Source: Coleophoma eucalyptorum (lineage: Eukaryota; Ascomycota; Leotiomycetes; Helotiales; Dermateaceae). Taken from it: DNA of 64,000 bases. Shown in pieces: positions 63,701-64,000 of the stretch (within the stretch, counting starts at the first letter, position 1; each line of letters opens with the position of its first letter). Location of the stretch: NCBI GenBank assembly GCA_026120035.1, contig JALRME010000015.1, positions 299,394-363,393 of the forward strand, in the 5' to 3' direction. The position numbers were made by a program, and so were the translations under genes. A model generated the notes under the pieces. That model made no database searches. It was not told where the DNA came from and saw nothing but the letters and a program-made list of their open reading frames with translations.

Positions 63701-64000
63701 AACCCGTTACTGCCGAAGAAGCCCCTGCTGAAGAGCCTGCTCCTGCCGAAGAACCTGAAGCCGAAGTAGCACCCGCTGATGAAGCACCTGCCGAGGAAGC
63801 TTCAGCAGAAGAGCCTGGTATTGAGGAGAAAGCCATCGACGGGGAGCCTGCTGCTGAGGAACCTGCCGTTGTCGAAGAACTCGTAGCCGAAGAAGTTGCT
63901 GCTGAGGAACCTACAGCTGAAGAAGCACCTGCCGAAGAGCCAGCAGCTGATGAACCTGCAGCTGAAGAGCCTGCTCCTGTCGAAGAGCCAGCAACTGAGG
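57745..64000 (+). CDS. Giant repetitive scaffold-like protein, 5' part (runs off window)
   Basis: Open from ATG 57745 to the window end, 2,085 codons with no stop or needed intron. Residues 1-120: unique, basic start ([18 protein letters not shown]), then helices ([18 protein letters not shown]). About 120-390: Ser-rich linker and helices. About 390-1,290: repeated helical units such as [35 protein letters not shown], each about 40-55 residues. About 1,290-1,310: a Gly/Ala-rich segment ([19 protein letters not shown]). From about 1,400 on: almost pure Glu/Pro/Ala (EEPAAEE). The design, a short unique head plus a huge springy low-complexity body, is like the Woronin-body tether leashin, but identity is a hypothesis. 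It could also be another septal or cortical scaffold. Confidence 0.85.
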   Translation, partial: MAPNSRPPLTSRIRASFEGKRSESRSPTTGFFAAQDPDILRNAISEAIAGKEFQHAIAGHLMRMLEPSIKSALDTIQPVVEAVYSHEMLLRKTNASVVKTNASVENLLTRIDTHADENGRFSIVGLDPPPPEPASKEVRQHGPLSSHPPDLERSATVPRATVSSSSTDVEQIRHMLASSTSRTSAKLSALAKAVDGNSSRISEIAEGMAEMNAALAPTLQVLPSMRFFSEQSSTTATVMQAQLDQLQTDMGTVLKVVPSDLDTRVKAIHDQMSAQDPAILSTHITKLDTIAEDVAAIKSGGVSGTAAPAADNPEMAELLKTISTNIGSLKDQLEAGSAANTEGFTNIGSQVTTVTGSLEAHTSKLDEIKEAHTANSTVLGEIKELHTSNSAALNEIKEKGPFAPAPAAEGDPSPAAASASVDLSGLETSTAEILAAVKASSEAHTANTATLAEIKDAHASHTTALGEIKDAHASHTTVLDEIKEKSLAPAPADGAPAAPASIDISGLQASAAEILEAVKASNESHAAHTTVLGELKDANASHATILGEIKEKGIAASAADGTPASAVDISGLEAKATEILDAVKASNESHAAHTTVLGEIKEKGVVAPSDGSPAPAGSVDLSGLEASAAEILAAVKALNESHATHTTVLSEIKENSLAPSEGAPVAGSVDISGLEARTVEILEAVKASNESHAAHTTVLSEIKEKSIAPSEGEPTAAASVDISGLEAKTTEILEAIKASAPGGSVDLSGLEASTAEILEAVKASNESHAAHSAAFESIKSINSSPDAEKAVGTDGETTTALQATTAEILAAVNKSNESHAAHSEALEGLKSLSSASVIETAPPADNADLSTTLQTLTTDLAAIKENLTTGFTSNTDGITGLGTKIDEVLTTLEAHQAANPSAEILAGVKESNEAHAAHKTALEGIRSIGGAEAAPAAELGNLTSLEAKIQEVLTTLEAHKAADQSTEILAGIQSHATALEGLKTTSASEGEAVPAADGATLANLETKLNDVLTTLEAHRASDQSADILTEVKQSNESHAAHATAIGALHTALTDSHTAHTGTLEEIKSRSIDSAANAAPAASNDDLSGLHTQVTAIASALQGHESTLSAIKESTDAYNSSHSSYNTTLAEIKDATAQSNEFHSSHLMTLAEIKGNQSSGGGASSAPAAVDLSALESQLTALSTTLTEQSAALAAIKESASQPEVLAKVAESHGILTAQQELLASHTSLLEGIKAGLSHEDVIEGITGLKAMIEESHAGVSSQNDLVKDLHETTKSSHSELTSAIAGLAIGGAAGAGALALASDSTPDDQKELLNEIKTIVTSSSETLTSLAAQIEADKTTLNSSITTLSEELKAGIDASGTEINTGIRNLQDSGIHLNDKGVFQLAERTVVATKAVDSDTREVKGAPTEALAEEPLAEEPVVEEPAAAEAPAEEPVSEEPAIEEKAAEEEAPPADVPVEEPVVEEPAAAEEPPAEEPPEEEPVVEEKAVEEEAPSTEEPAAEEPAAAEEPATEEPAAAEEPATEEPAAEEPAPAEEPVAEEEAAEEPAAEAAPADEPAEEEPVVEEKAVEEEVPSTEEPAAEELPAAEEPVAEEPVAEEPVAEEPVAEEPVAEEPIAEEPIAEEPVAEEPVAEEPVAEEPVAEEPVAEEPVAEEPAAEEPAAEEVAAEEPAAAEEPAAEEPAAEEAPAEEPATEEPAAEEPTPAGEPSTEEPATEEPAAEELAAEEVATEEPAAAEEPAAEEAPAEEPATEEPATEEPAPAEEPAAEEVAAEEPAPAEEPVAEEAAAEEPAAEAAPADEPAEEEPVVEEKAVEEEAPSTEEPAAEEPVVAEEPVAEEPATEEPATEEPATEEPAAEEVAAEVPAATEEPAAEEVTTEEPDVAEDPAAGEAPAEEPVAEEPAVEEPAPAEEPATEEPATEEPAAEEVAAEEPVAEEAPAEEPAAEEPAPVEEPASEELAVEEKEAEEAPTEEPPVEEPKAEEVAAEEPVTAEEAPAEEPAPAEEPEAEVAPADEAPAEEASAEEPGIEEKAIDGEPAAEEPAVVEELVAEEVAAEEPTAEEAPAEEPAADEPAAEEPAPVEEPATE
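59000..60060 (+). repeat. In-frame protein repeats of about 40-55 codons
   Basis: At least six copies of a unit with [25 protein letters not shown] and LGEIKEK, diverged in DNA but conserved in protein; third positions vary freely, so the repeat is held by selection on protein. Further diverged copies extend to about 60.9 kb. Confidence 0.85.
62175..63189 (+). repeat. Three dispersed copies of a ~45-bp or longer segment
   Basis: Segments at about 62175-62219, 62416-62460 and 63145-63189 are almost identical and encode [14 protein letters not shown]; similarity continues downstream ([10 protein letters not shown]). This marks a higher-order duplication of roughly 240 and 730 nt spacing inside the Glu/Pro/Ala tail. 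Confidence 0.8.
62506..62715 (+). repeat. Nearly perfect 15-bp tandem array (EEPVA x14)
   Basis: Fourteen in-frame units of GAGGAACCAGTAGCT (Glu-Glu-Pro-Val-Ala); differences are GAA in the first, A for G in two (EEPIA) and C for T in the last. The near identity implies recent slippage or unequal crossing-over. Confidence 0.92.

Noticed and set aside
61869..63836. 655-codon minus-strand frame rich in Ser, Ala and Gly
   Set aside because: It is the mirror of the plus-strand Glu/Pro/Ala repeats: GAA/GAG, CCA/CCT and GCT/GCA codons read backwards give few stops. The plus strand has a start, unique head and consistent frame.

Overview
The window looks like a chromosomal segment of a filamentous ascomycete (Pezizomycotina; Leotiomycetes is my guess from protein style only). 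The evidence is many short introns (mostly 42-92 nt) with GTxxGT donors and CTAAC/CTGAC-like branch sites, Zn2Cys6 regulators, secreted GH5, GH28 and S53 enzymes, a UstYa-like protein and a Pth11-like membrane protein. I see no rRNA, tRNA or CRISPR. All exon joins below were read by eye and checked for reading phase; none has been tested against RNA or homologues.

1-8.6 kb: all genes on the minus strand. A Zn2Cys6 regulator cut by the window edge, a DHA1-type MFS transporter, a secreted GH5 glycosidase and a second Zn2Cys6 regulator. 9.3-15.3 kb: a sugar/H+ symporter resembling lactose permeases, divergent from an intracellular GH2 (LacZ/LAC4-type) beta-galactosidase. They share an 862-nt promoter holding a CGG-N11-CCG site and CreA-like boxes. 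This is the layout of the Kluyveromyces LAC12-LAC4 pair: import lactose, then cleave it in the cytosol.

15.7-25.2 kb: a class III CoA-transferase, a 3-hydroxyacyl-CoA/L-gulonate dehydrogenase-like enzyme, a YWTD beta-propeller protein, a 63-residue single-span membrane protein, a UCH-family deubiquitinase and a third Zn2Cys6 regulator. 25.2-32 kb is gene-poor, AT-rich in its second half and probably degenerate.

32-47.7 kb: a Pth11/rhodopsin-like membrane protein, an NCS1 purine-cytosine permease, an FAD monooxygenase of salicylate-hydroxylase type, a CYP53-like P450, a secreted type-B carboxylesterase and a UstYa-like (DUF3328) protein. The FAD enzyme, P450 and esterase are co-oriented and suggest metabolism of aromatic acids or esters.

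47.7-64 kb: a possible unrecognised gene near 48.5-49.2 kb, a secreted sedolisin, an endo-polygalacturonase, then the 5' part of a giant repetitive gene (2,085 codons open at the window end). That protein has a short unique N-terminus, about a thousand residues of helical repeats and an extreme Glu/Pro/Ala tail with a 15-bp perfect tandem array. It resembles in architecture, not proven in sequence, the Woronin-body tether leashin.
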